From Mastigamoeba balamuthi (Eukaryota > Evosea > Mastigamoebida > Mastigamoebidae), in the NCBI GenBank assembly GCA_902651635.1, contig CACRSC010000051.1, forward strand, positions 1-64,000: DNA of 64,000 nt, written 5' to 3'. The position numbers and the translations under genes are program-made. The number at the start of each line of letters is the position of its first letter. Position 1 is the first letter of the stretch. The notes under the pieces are model-generated. The model searched no databases, was not told where the DNA came from, and worked only from the letters and a program-made list of their open reading frames with translations. Positions 23,373 to 34,054 of this stretch are shown in pieces.

Positions 23373-24222
23373 AGGACTCGCGATAACCGTAGACTTTGAA
23401 GCACAAAGAGCGACATTGGAAAGAAAACAGCGGCCACTGAGGCAGGGAGATAAATGCCACACGGATCAGAGCAGTCTGGGGCTATTTGTTTTGTGCCCTT
23501 GCCAGTCGGGGATGATTCTACCCGCGAGTTCGACAACTCCGAAAACGCAGATAACACAATCTGATGGACACAGTTGATCACTGTGGTACCCTACAACAAC
23601 GGCGTGAATAGCCTTTGCCCTGGACTTGTGTTGAGCCTGTTGTCAACGGCATATCTTCTCAGGTCCATGCTCTGGTTTACTGAGAACACTACCACACGTT
23701 CCGCGTGTCGGCTTCGTCGTGATGGTGACGGCGCCTGGGACTCTGCCACGTCGGATAAGCAGCCTCCGGCAATTCGGCGCTATTCCGCGGATCTGCAAAA
23801 TCCAAAGTACGCTGCGGATACGCAATTCCTGTAGGAATCCCAGAAGCCTCCCGGTTAATTCTCACCTCCTCGTAAATGGAATCCATGGAATTCTCTCCGC
23901 TTTCTGTTAAATAGATCTTTGGACAGGCATTTCCCTCCAAAGCACAGCCCCAGCCCCCAGCAGCCACACAGGTGCGACCGACCCCCCGCACATCCGGATC
24001 CCTGCCGCCGCACAGCCGGCACCTCCCTGGGACGGACCCAAATGATGGGGATATCTGCACTCTGCGCGTCTCTGCACATTAGTTGACCACGGGTTTCATT
24101 TTTCTGAGGTTCGTCACGGGATGCGAATACCGCGGCTGGCTGAAAAGGCACCCCGCACGGCGTGACTCTGCTTTGCCTCAGGTTTCTATCTGCACCGACG
24201 CACTGCACTCTGCGCCAGGGGA
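23373..24222. other. Intergenic region, no gene supported
   Basis: An 850-bp, AT-richer stretch between two plus-strand genes. A 123-codon minus-strand frame (23689-24060) has no recognisable motif and mixed codon use, so it was not called. Confidence 0.45.
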
Positions 24223-25530
24223 ATGCGGTGGCGTCGGGGTGTCTGCTCGCTGTTCCTGCTCGTCGGAGCGGTGGTCTGTTTCATCTGCTTCGTGACTTCC
24301 ACACAGCTGCTGCCATCGCAGGCTTCCGCGATCCCCTCTCGTTCTCTGTCGCCATCAGCTCAGCAACCGTCGAGCATCGCAGAGCCACGGGGTCCGCAGT
24401 GCACGTCTGAGCAGAGCAGCGAGTGCCCAGAAGGCGACGGCTCGCCTCCTGACATCGAGAGCCACTCTGTTACGGGGCATCTCTCCAACGTTACGTTCAA
24501 CCCCAGCGTGGTCGGCAGCGTCGCTCCGCAGGCCGCGTGTCCTCCGAGGCCCATCGTCATGCTGTACCGCGACGTGTCGAACAGGCCCACTGGCAGCTGG
24601 AGCTCTGTATCGCTTCACGTGTGGACGCCCCCGGCCACCGGGTTCACTGGGCGGCTGAGCGAGTGCACCCCCAGCCCCGTGGTGTTCCTCGACGTCGCCG
24701 ACGCTCTGCTGGCAGCTGACGAGGCCGACAACAGGAGCCATAGCAGGTGCAGGGGCAACCGCCCCGGGTACGAGGACCCCAGAGGGATCGTGACCTCGGA
24801 CGGCAGCCTACTGGTGTTCGTCAACAACCTGAGGCCTACTGACTGCAGGAGGCGCATCGCCATCGTCAGGACATCGCTGGCCGCAGTGGTCGGCGCAGCA
24901 GCTGCCGACGGGCCCGCGCGGAGATCTGTCGCGGTACAGTCTGTCACTTGGCTTTCCTACAATGAGAAGGCCATCAGGGAGAAGAACTGGGTCCCGTTCG
25001 CCGAAGGGCCGCAATCGACGATCATCACAACGTACTCGCTGGAACCGCACGTCGTGCTGTCATGCCCCACCCAGGGGTATGTTGCCGGGTGCCAGCGGAT
25101 TGCGTCCCCTGGCTGGGCTCAGCTGGGCAGTCTCGTCCGGGGTGATGGGCAACAGCTGCGGCCGAGCAATGTCCCTGTGCTCAGAGCCAACTACTCGGAC
25201 TACATCGGCGTGGGACACTTCAGGCACAAATCAAACGTCAGCTTCTTCTTCTACACGTTCCAGAGCACTGCACCGTATGCGCTAACGGGGGCGAGCGAGT
25301 CATTTCACTTCGACTTCAGTGACAGGTTCCAGTACCTCAGTGGGTTTGCAAGGATCGGAGAATACTACATGGCCACTTTTAGTGTGCACGATAGAACTAC
25401 GAGCACAGCGACATGGCATTTCTGCCAAGTGGACAAGATGGTCCAGAGGTTCCGGAGAGCTGACTTCAACACACCACCACGCCCACCTCCGCACAGTCAT
25501 CTCAAGATCATACGGCCAATATCAAATTGA
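24223..25530 (+). CDS. Golgi-type II membrane protein with GH130/GH43-like beta-propeller
   Basis: A single 435-codon exon. The N-terminus is a short basic tail and one hydrophobic signal-anchor (FLLVGAVVCFICFV, about 11-24), then a Ser/Pro-rich stem, then the catalytic-type domain: the type II topology of Golgi enzymes. The domain has EDPRG at 184-188 and EKNWVPF at 253-259, then a SLEPHVVL strand and an IGVGHFRHK block. The spaced EDPR and EKNW signatures are typical of five-bladed propeller glycosidases/phosphorylases and related beta-mannosyltransferase-like proteins (GH130/GT108-type). The substrate cannot be read from the sequence. Unlike most neighbours it has no intron. The tail ends with a Pro/His-rich segment. 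Confidence 0.72.
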   Translation: MRWRRGVCSLFLLVGAVVCFICFVTSTQLLPSQASAIPSRSLSPSAQQPSSIAEPRGPQCTSEQSSECPEGDGSPPDIESHSVTGHLSNVTFNPSVVGSVAPQAACPPRPIVMLYRDVSNRPTGSWSSVSLHVWTPPATGFTGRLSECTPSPVVFLDVADALLAADEADNRSHSRCRGNRPGYEDPRGIVTSDGSLLVFVNNLRPTDCRRRIAIVRTSLAAVVGAAAADGPARRSVAVQSVTWLSYNEKAIREKNWVPFAEGPQSTIITTYSLEPHVVLSCPTQGYVAGCQRIASPGWAQLGSLVRGDGQQLRPSNVPVLRANYSDYIGVGHFRHKSNVSFFFYTFQSTAPYALTGASESFHFDFSDRFQYLSGFARIGEYYMATFSVHDRTTSTATWHFCQVDKMVQRFRRADFNTPPRPPPHSHLKIIRPISN

Positions 25531-25684
25531 ACTACTTGATGAGCACACCAATTTACATAAAAATGCTTGGAGTATCTTTGATCATGGTGTGTAGCTGCAC
25601 TAAAGGAACGGGAACGGAACTCTTGAATGGGTGGGTGGGTGTGCTTGTTGGTAGGAACGGGAGGATTGTTCAGTTCTGAGGTGG

Positions 25685-26463
25685 CTAAAGGTGGATTGCC
25701 GGCGCCACCGTGTTCAGGACCCACGCGTGAATGCCCGGGAAAGACCCCTGCAGCCATCCGATGAAATGGTACGCGCGGTTTGTGCTGCCCGCTCCACCGG
25801 GCACAACAGAATACCCTTGCTTGGAGCCTCCAAGCCCAGCTGGAAGAGCCGGAAGAGTCGGAGGGCCCCCGCCAGAGCCTACGGGTGGGTAGACTGGATG
25901 ACAGGGTGAGGCAAGGAAGGCACAGAGGTGGCGAACCGGCCAATGCGTCGGCAAATCCGGGAGGAAGGGCAGCTCCGCCGCAATCGATGAAGACGTAGAC
26001 CGGGTCGACACGCTGCAGGACGTCGGGGTGGCTGTACAGGAACTGCTCCCACTGCTCGGTGAAAGTGGTGTACATCGCTGCCGCCCCAAAGTCGCCCTGA
26101 GCCTCGACACACGTGACGCCAGTGAGCGCCACCTCCAGGTCGTGGAGCTGCTCGCTCGACCACTCCTGCCAGCTCTTACCAGCCGTGGCTTCCAGCAGCG
26201 GCATGAGAGAGCGTGCTGCGGGTATTTGTGAAACATGGAGACAGAGCTGAGACGCACACACCGGTGACTGTGCGGGGCTCGTGCGCCAAGCAGTGCACGA
26301 TTGGTGGCTCCCTGGTCTCGCCGCTGTCTGCGCTTTGATGCGGCTGTGGGGCACCCCTTTTGCGTCCCCTCTTTGCAGACCTCTGCTCAGACGGCGGCGG
26401 CGCACTTCTCTTGCGCATGGTGCTAATGGTTGTTGCCACTCCAACGCCAGGCCACGCTGGCAT
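25685..26463 (-). CDS. Orphan protein with basic N-terminus (224 aa)
   Basis: Exons 26463-26262, 26215-25937 and 25878-25685, introns 46 and 58 bp, both phase 1. A second in-frame ATG at 26418 is an alternative start. The N-terminus is basic (RSAKRGRKRG) and may be a nuclear signal. The middle exon encodes a helical segment (KSWQEWSSEQLHDLEVAL) and a region ending YVFIDCGGAALPPGFADALA. The last exon is Gly/Pro-rich, then AYHFIGWLQGSFPGIHAWVL before the stop. I do not recognise the family. Consistent donors (GTGTGTGCG, GTTCGCC), matched phases and high third-position GC support a real gene. Confidence 0.6.
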
Positions 26464-26609
26464 ACAGACTCCTGCACGAGTACTCGATCGGCCCCTAGCT
26501 CCGAGCTCTGAAATCAGAGCACAAATGTACTGTGTTTACACACTGTGCAGGAGCGACGTTATTCACCAGGGCGGAGACAATTGAATTGGCGAATCCTGTC
26601 AGAATCTCC

Positions 26610-27960
26610 ATGGAGCCCTCACCACGAGAGGCAGAGCTGAAGCAGTTCTGGGAGGCGTGGCTCACGGAAGCCGGCGTCGACACCAGGTACGCAGAGAACC
26701 TTGCGGGAGACGAGGTACAGGGACCCACCCGCAGCCCCGCCCCCCGACTCAGGTCAACTCGCGGGGGCGCCGCAGGTGACGGAGGTGCTGCCCGAGCTCT
26801 CGGCCGCTGACTGGGAGCGCCTGCACGTCAAGATCGGCCACACGCGAATCATCCTGATGCACCTCAAGGCCAAAGCGCACTCAGGTGCGCTCTTGCAATT
26901 TCCCGCCACTCGGGGTAGCGCGCCCTCTTTCTATCCCGCCTTGTCAGAAATCACTTGATTGCCGCGTTTTTAGAGTACTTCTCGCTTCGTGCGTGCCGCA
27001 GTTGTTTTCAGGCTCCGCTCTCGCTCGCCCTCCCTCTCCGGAGCCTGACGCGGCCGCTGGCACTACTTTGTCGTGGGCTCGACGACGCTCGACAAGGTCT
27101 TCCGTCTCATCGGGAGAGGGCCTCTTCGCGACTGCCGTTGTCGGCGCGGTCCTCAAGGACTCGGGCGCCAAGCTCCTGCTGGTGCTCGTCGATGAGATCA
27201 TTGCAGCCGACGGCTCGCCGGGGCCCGGGGGGCCCTACCCCAACGCCAGCAAGATCAGCAGTACCCTCGGGGCGCTGCACAAGGAGTTCTCGTCTCGCGA
27301 CAAGGGCATGGTGATCTCCGTGGTGACCACTCTGGACCCCCTTTTGCGCTCAAGACCGACTCGGGCCGCACTATCAGCATCGTGGGGCTCCCGTTTCCCG
27401 ACGACAAGGCCGTGGCAGACGCCATCAATAGCGAGACGCTGGCGCCCAAGTTCAGGACCAACGCGGCTCACGCCTATGCACTGGCGTGCAGATTCCACTG
27501 GCGCACAGTATCGCTGCTGTACGGGAGGTGCCTCGCTATGCAGAGAGCGGGCGTGGTGGATCCGACCGATTCCCAACTCCTCGATGGCCTCATCCAGGAG
27601 CTCGAGCGCGGAGAAGCAGAGGCCGCTCACTGCTGCCCTTCAGCCTCCTCGTGATCGTCTCGCAGTGGAAGTACACCGCCTCCTCGCTGCCCCCAGACGT
27701 GGTCGTAGTGCACAAGAACAGCCTCAAGCACTGGCTCGTGCCAACACTCTACCTGCCGCGCTACTTTGAGCGCATGGTCCCCGGCATCACCACGCCAACG
27801 GTTTGTCCCCATCCCTATCACTACCTGCCAACCCACACGAATTTCACTTTCGCTGTCGCACAGCACGAAGAAGAGGAGCAGCGACGACGCCGCAGATGCA
27901 GTGCTAGTGGAGTGTGCCACTGGCCACAAGAAGAGCAGGACGGAGGCAACTCTCTCTTGA
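26610..27960 (+). CDS. SAM-domain protein with Crinkler/NTPase-like core; two apparent frameshifts
   Basis: Exons 26610-26714 and 26776-26884 encode a SAM domain (FWEAWLTEAGVDTRYAENL; LPELSAADWERLHVKIGHTR), normally a protein-protein interaction module. The next exon, from about 27012, encodes LLLVLVDEIIAADG, a Walker B-like strand, then ISSTLGALHKEF, ISVVTTLDPL and a GRTISIVGLPFPDD block; this order recalls the P-loop part of Crinkler-type proteins, a tentative reading. The frame slips in the T run at about 27341-27344 and again between about 27612 and 27621; coding signal continues in the new frame (SQWKYTASSLPPDVVVV) to a donor after 27800 and a last basic exon 27871-27960. It is either sequence error or an early pseudogene. 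Confidence 0.55.
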
Positions 27961-28361
27961 GAAAGTCCCTCCCATTACTCCGATTATCCGTTTTTCGCAA
28001 GCAATCCCGTTGGGAAGATTCACTCTTTGGTGGTGGTGCATCTTTCTTCCCTACAGGGCCCTGAAACTGGTGTAAAGGCCCAAAATCTCAGGGAAATTGA
28101 GCCCAGCCCGCTCATTATCCTTTAAGCTCCACTCCTTTCCCCGCTGCCATAAGGCGGACGGACTCCCTCCGAGCCCACAGAGGATCTGCAAGGCTCTGCG
28201 TTTACTCTCGACAATGACCTGTGTTCGACTAAGCCTGCAATGACACGGTGTAATTCGTGTTTCATGGTTGGTACATGATGTGGTTATGTACAGTGTGTGA
28301 TATACATTCAAAACTGTTCACTGTGATGCGGGCTGAAGTTTCTGGCACGCCCTGTGATTCT
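27961..28361. other. Convergent 3' spacer, no gene
   Basis: AT-richer 400-bp spacer between the convergent SAM-domain gene and the two-module cyclase. Presumed polyadenylation regions; nothing else seen. Confidence 0.55.
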
Positions 28362-31300
28362 CTAGTTGGTCTGCTTTTCCCTCTCGTGCAGCAGCGCGTG
28401 GACGATCTGCACTCCCTTGCCCTTGAGCGACACCTCTGCTGGCGCGTCGTAGTCGAACAGCTCGCTCGTGGTCGAGAACGTCCTGTCGCAGCACTGGATC
28501 ATCCCGGGATCGGCCGAGGCCTTGAGCCGCGCCGCGAGGTTCACCGTGTCGGACCACACGTCGTAGGCCCACTGCCGCTTGCCCACGACGCCTCCGCACA
28601 CGGGGCCTGTGCTGACGCCGATGCGCACGCCCATCGGCTCGCCGTTGAGCGTCTTGGTCATCAGGTGGCTGCGGAACGCCAGCGCCGCTCTGAGCATCGT
28701 GTGGGCGCTGTCCGAGCTCTGCTCCGGGATGCCCGTGGCCGCCACTGAGATCATCACTTGACATGAGTTCGCACACGGGTTGAGTGGTCCCCCGAGACCA
28801 GGGGGGGCTGCTGTTTGCTCTGCTTACTGAAGAGGTCCAGGATGGTCTTGACCTTCATGAGCTGGAACGAGCGGGCGATGTCCTCGAGCTCGCCGATGAG
28901 CTCGTTGAGGAAGGGGGCCACCTCCTTGGGCGGCGCCACAGAGGCCCACTTGGTGAAGCCCACAATCTCCGAGAACAGAATGCTCGTCACGGCGTAGTTG
29001 TCCGACGTCAGGTGCCCAGACCTCAGGGCCGCCAGCACGTGCTCCGGGAACAGGCTGGACAGCAGCGACCGCGACTTCCTGGCGGTAGTGTGTGAGAACT
29101 GCAGCATAACTTGGGGTTCAAGTCGAGTGAGCGCACTTGTTCTCACGGGCAACAGCGCCCAGGAGGAAGTTGACCGACTGCGAGATCTTCTTGAGCTCGT
29201 TGGCCCCCGTGTACGACACCTTGAGGCTGTCGCCGCGCCTCTTCATGACGCTCGCGATGGCCCCCGAGAGCGAGTTGACCCGACGGAAGACAAGCAGCTC
29301 CACGACCGTGGTGATGACGCCGAACACGACCACCATGACCACCGCGCAGACGACGCACAGGACAATGATGAGCGTCCTCTCGGTGTCGTACACGCCCGTG
29401 TCCTTGGCAACGAAGACGAACAGGCCCGGTCGTCCAAACTGTTTGGATCAGCGGACTCCGCGTGAGACAAACTGTGCTGAACATTTTGCCGATGCGTACC
29501 ACATCTCCGAAGACGCTCCCCTCGGCGACCCAGGGGTTGCCTATGTCGTTTTCGCAGATCATCGTGCCGGCGCTGAGCATCTGTTTCCTCGGTGCGTCGA
29601 CCTTGGCCACCGTCACTGCGAGTTCGCGAGTTCGCTGATGCTCAGAGAGAGGAGCGGTCTCGGGGGATGAACCAACGGAGGAGTCGTACCGTGGACGTGT
29701 CTCGTGATGACCTCGCCGTCGCGGACCTGGATGAACGTCGAGGGGCGCATCGAGGCATCCCAGGCTTCGCGGAGGTCGCCCGGGGCCTCTGCGCGCGACT
29801 GCAGCGCGCCGAGGCACGTGTTGGAGAACGTGGCCCACGACGGCAGCACTGTCTTGACGTCTTGCAGCAGCACGACCCACCCGGTCGTGTACGACCCCGT
29901 CAGGTTGCGTATGGCCACGGCGGCGAAGATCCTCGTGTAGCCTCTGCAGGCAGAGGCGGGCGGGGGGAAGTGAGGGCAAGGGGGTGGTCGCCAGCCCAGC
30001 AGAGGACGCACAGCTTCGAGTCTTTGAGGAGGCCCATGCGGTACCGGTCGGTGATATCGCGCATCGAGCCGGTGGCGTTGGCGACGAGGCGCGTGACCTC
30101 GGCGACCTCGGAGGCTGTGAGGTTCCTCGCGAGCTTGTGCGGGTAGTCGTAGCCCCTGCTGTTGAGCAGCGTGCCGTTGTTGTAGAAGAAGAGGATGCCG
30201 TCGATGGTCTGGTAGTCGAGCCAGAAGTCGTTGCCGAGGTGCTCGAACCAGTACGGGCCCCACGGGTCGCCGGCCATGAGGTACTCGTTGGTGCTGTCCC
30301 ACTCGGCCCACGTCGTCCCCGTGTCGCGCAGGTTCTGCATCGAAGACGAGAGCAGCTCGGCCAGGCGGCTCATGTCCGTCTCGGCGTCCATCTGCACGAT
30401 CTCCTTGTTGGCCGCGTGGATCACCACCGAGAGCACGATGACGATGGCGCTGATGGCCATCGCGACGATGGCCAGGATCCCCGCCGAGAAGATGAACCGC
30501 AGCGAGCTGGTAGTGTACTTGCCCGCCAGGTAGCGCAGCCGGTGCCCCGTGCCCTTGTGCAGCACCGACTCGGGCAGCCGGCTGTAAGACGCGCTGGCCG
30601 AGAACGACGCGGCGTCGCCCTCGGTCGTGGTCTCGACGAGATCCTTGAGGTTGCTCGAGTGGTCTCTGCCCACGACGCCCCCGGCGCGCGCCTCCTCCGA
30701 GACGGTGTACTGCAGCGGGTACGCGTCGAGCGTCTCGCTCTTGTACTCGACCTCGGTCTTGGGGCCGAACTCGAACTTGCCGTCGAGCTTGTTGTAGATG
30801 CCCTCGCTGCATAGGATCTGCATCGGAACCGAGGACTCCTGCAGCGACTGCGCGAGCTTGGCTGCGGGCCAAAGTGGAAGCGTCAGTGCAGTTCGCTTGC
30901 CGGGTTTTCTGGTCTCACCGGACTCTCCCCAGATCTCGTAGGTCTTCTTCTGGGTGCCCACGATCGCCCCGCTGCAGGTACCGTAGCCGATGCCCGAGCG
31001 GATCTGGAGCGGCTGGGACGAGCCTGGCATCAGCTTCCCGTGGCAGAAGCTGGTGAGGGCGGGGGCGCAGCCGTCAGAGGTGGATTGTGCCAACTGGCGG
31101 CAATTGTGGTCTCACTTGCAGAAGTGGATGGCCATCGTGGCGCAGATGTAGGCGCTCTCAGGGTTCGGGTTGGGTATCCCCGAGGCGACGACTGGTGGCG
31201 CGGACGGCAGCGTCAGTACCGCGGGATCAGAGGAAGCTGGGAGGGTGCCGCGCACTGTAGGCATCGCCGATCGTCCGGACTTTGGTGGCGCCGTACTCGG

Positions 31301-33495
31301 AAGTCGTGGCGTCCATCTCCGAGTAGAGGTTGTTCAGGAAGTCGATGACGCCCTGCGGGGACATCCCAGACGACCTGAGGCGCCCGTGCTCGTCAGAGGC
31401 TCCTACCTTTACGACACGGGATCGAGGGCGTGGCTGTAAGCCCGCTCACCACAGGGTGAAATTGGTGATGTCGACCATCAGGACGGCAGTGTCGGTGTAG
31501 AAGTCATCGCCCGTCTCGCCGTTCTTTATCTTGTCCAGCACGGCCTTGGGAAAGATGTTCTGCAGGATCACGTTGGTTCTCCTGCGGGGGATGGGGGGTC
31601 AGCACTGCGCTGTCATGAGCCAGGAGGAACTCGTACTCCGTCTCAGCCTCGAGCTTGTCCAGGAGGTGGTTCACCGCATACGTGATCTTGTGGAACTCCA
31701 CTTTGCCCGTGGACTCGACGCGGTCCCCTTCGTTCTACGGAGTGAGGGAGAGTAAGGAGCGTGTTGAATAGCGAGAGAGCTCGGGAGCTTGCCTTCAGGT
31801 CCGCTAGCCGGACGATCCGGTGACATATTCTCGACAGTGTTCCGAGGATCGAGAACCTCAGTAGTACGACCAGAAGTGCGAACAGCGCGACGCAGACGAT
31901 GGCAATTGCCACCGATAGAATCACAAAAGCTGTGAAAGCTGGTCAGAGCGACGCCCACGCCCCTTCTCCACGTACTGGACGATGCGATGGGCTCGTACGT
32001 GCGCTCCCTGAGTACCACCAGGAACGACCGCTTATCCCCGAGCTGCGCAGGCCCAAGTGCTGAGTGCACACGCCGAGCATCACGAGGGGGCGCACGTTGT
32101 CTAGGAGGACCGACGTGGAGGCCAGAAGAGGTTCGTCCGTCTCCGACACGTTGTTGTCCACGTTGCACCGCAGGTGGCCGAAGACTGATGAGGCCGCCTC
32201 GTGCGACACGACCCCCGACACGATTCCGTCGTCTGGCGAGTGGTGTCGCTGTGAGGATTCCCGACACTCTCACGCAGTTTACTCGCCTGTGAGGTTCTCT
32301 GCAATCGAACGAGGCTCGGCCTTGTCCCACATGTCCCTGATGGCTGAGTCCACTGTGTCGACCTCGTCTGCACCGTATCTGGTTGTGGAGCGGTTGGGTG
32401 GCCTTCGGGTTTCGAGTGGAGATGGGCGCGATTGCTCACGATGCGAGGCAGAGGCCAGCTGTCTCGGCGACGCTGGGCAGGAGCTTCGATATCACCCGCG
32501 AGAGCACGCACCACCCGACGACGCCCCCCGAGGCGTCATCCCTCTTGACCAGCCCCGACATCACGAGGTCCAGGCGGTCGCTACAGCCGCGGGGTTACAA
32601 CGGGGGAGCGCGGCTGCCAAGGGGAGGGCGAAAAGAGCGCACTAGACTGCGTCGTAGAAGAGGCCCTTGACGTTGCCGTACCTCTTAAGCGAGTCCCCGA
32701 TGGTCTCCCGGAACGCGACGCTCACGTTAGGGATCGCCATGCCGCCCTCGGTACCGTCCTCGAGGTGCGTGATGCCATTGAACCACTTCGATGGGGAAGC
32801 GAGGAGAAGATGAGCGGGAACGGCGATGCATAGGTCGGCTTTTGCCCGAAGAGAGGAGCGGAGGGAAATGCACGTCTCCAGAGGCGTTGTAGAGGCTGAA
32901 GGTCGTCAAGTCGAATTCGATCATGTACGAGTCGTCGTAGAGCACGGCGACGCTGGGGTCGCCGCCCTCGAGGTAGTCGTACATTTCCGTCTGCGAGGAG
33001 CGGAGGAGTGTGAGGGAGGGCATTGATCCCAAGACTCCCAAGAACGGTATCATCTCCAAAAGCGGGAGAACCATTCTGTGGGTCTGAAACGTCCCCAACG
33101 GGCCCCCCTCCACTCCCCGGCGTTGCGGAACCCGAGCAGAGGCGTTTGGATGGGTGGGGGATGCGTACCCAGAACCGCCAGCTGTCGAGGGAGACGGAGA
33201 TGCGGTCGAACTGGGCCTTGAGGGCGAGGTTGGCCATGCGGACGTCTCGTACGGCCTGGTCGCGCTCCTTGTCCTCGAGGTCGCTGAGGAGCATCTGGCG
33301 CACGGGAAGCACCGTGGCCACAACGGCCATGCAGATCACGACAAAGGCCGCCAGCAGCACCTGCGGCCCCAGCGAGTTGCGGACCCGCCGCAGAAAGCGC
33401 TGGGCACGCGACCCCTTGGACCCTCCACCGCCTCCGTGGTGGAGCCTCGCGTGGGGCGTGGGCGTGATGAGTTCCTCGGTGCTGTTGAAGTCCAT
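28362..33495 (-). CDS. Two-module adenylyl cyclase with CHASE4-like sensor domains
   Basis: Nineteen exons: 33495-33169, 32990-32874, 32785-32643, 32580-32440, 32378-32311, 32232-32096, 32042-31976, 31929-31793, 31734-31637, 31581-31450, 31375-31256, 31191-31116, 31049-30919, 30861-30012, 29943-29697, 29634-29500, 29438-29137, 29078-28828, 28756-28362; about 1290 residues. Order: TM, CHASE4-like sensor, TM, linker, class III cyclase domain 1 (about 415-570), TM (about 690-715), second sensor (WAEWDSTNEYL, CHASE4-type), TM, linker, cyclase domain 2 (about 1085-1285). Domain 1 keeps both metal Asp (VDITNFT, TIGDAY) but has AKLAQS where catalytic Asn/Arg belong. Domain 2 has FSEIVGFT (first Asp to Glu) but keeps YDVWSDTVNLAAR. 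This split resembles mammalian transmembrane cyclases. An extra G near 31320 breaks the frame of domain 1. The intron at 31792-31735 starts GC. Confidence 0.85.
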
Positions 33496-34054
33496 CTGCG
33501 AGCGGGCGGGCAGCGGGAGGAGGAGAGGGGCTCTGGACTTGGACTCTGAGCTGCAGCAGACAGAAATAGAAACCACCTTTGCCTAAGCCTCCACAGAAAA
33601 GAGAGGAGGGGAGCAGAAGCGCATGGGGACCCGCCCAGAGATTGCATACCCCGAAAAGATCGCTTCCCAGTGACTCAGCTCCCAACTTCTCCCGCTTCTA
33701 TTTTTGTACCAAGCACGCACGCGTGCAATGGCACGGCAACAAGATCGCCGCCATTCGCCATCCCGCTGGCTGACCACCGGTGTGTGCATTGAACAGGCGG
33801 TCTCACCCGCGTGGGCAGCAAATGCCTCCGCCCGCTTGCATTTGTTTGACTTTTGGGCAGCACCCAAAATTCCCTTGGCACTGAATTCCCTCAAACCAAA
33901 ACACGGGGCTCGCTCACCACACACGCGTGCACAGAGAGGGTCTATGTCCAGAATCCAATGGTGCTGGTTTGATTGCGTTACGTGCGGATGAACTGCATGT
34001 AAGGAAAGAGGGAAGAAGAAGAAGACGAGATGGTTGCAGTTGGCCTCGGAGGGC
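33496..34054. other. Intergenic region upstream of the two-module cyclase
   Basis: A 559-bp AT-richer region between two minus-strand genes; it should hold the cyclase promoter and the UGGT 3' end. No coding segment recognised. Confidence 0.55.
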
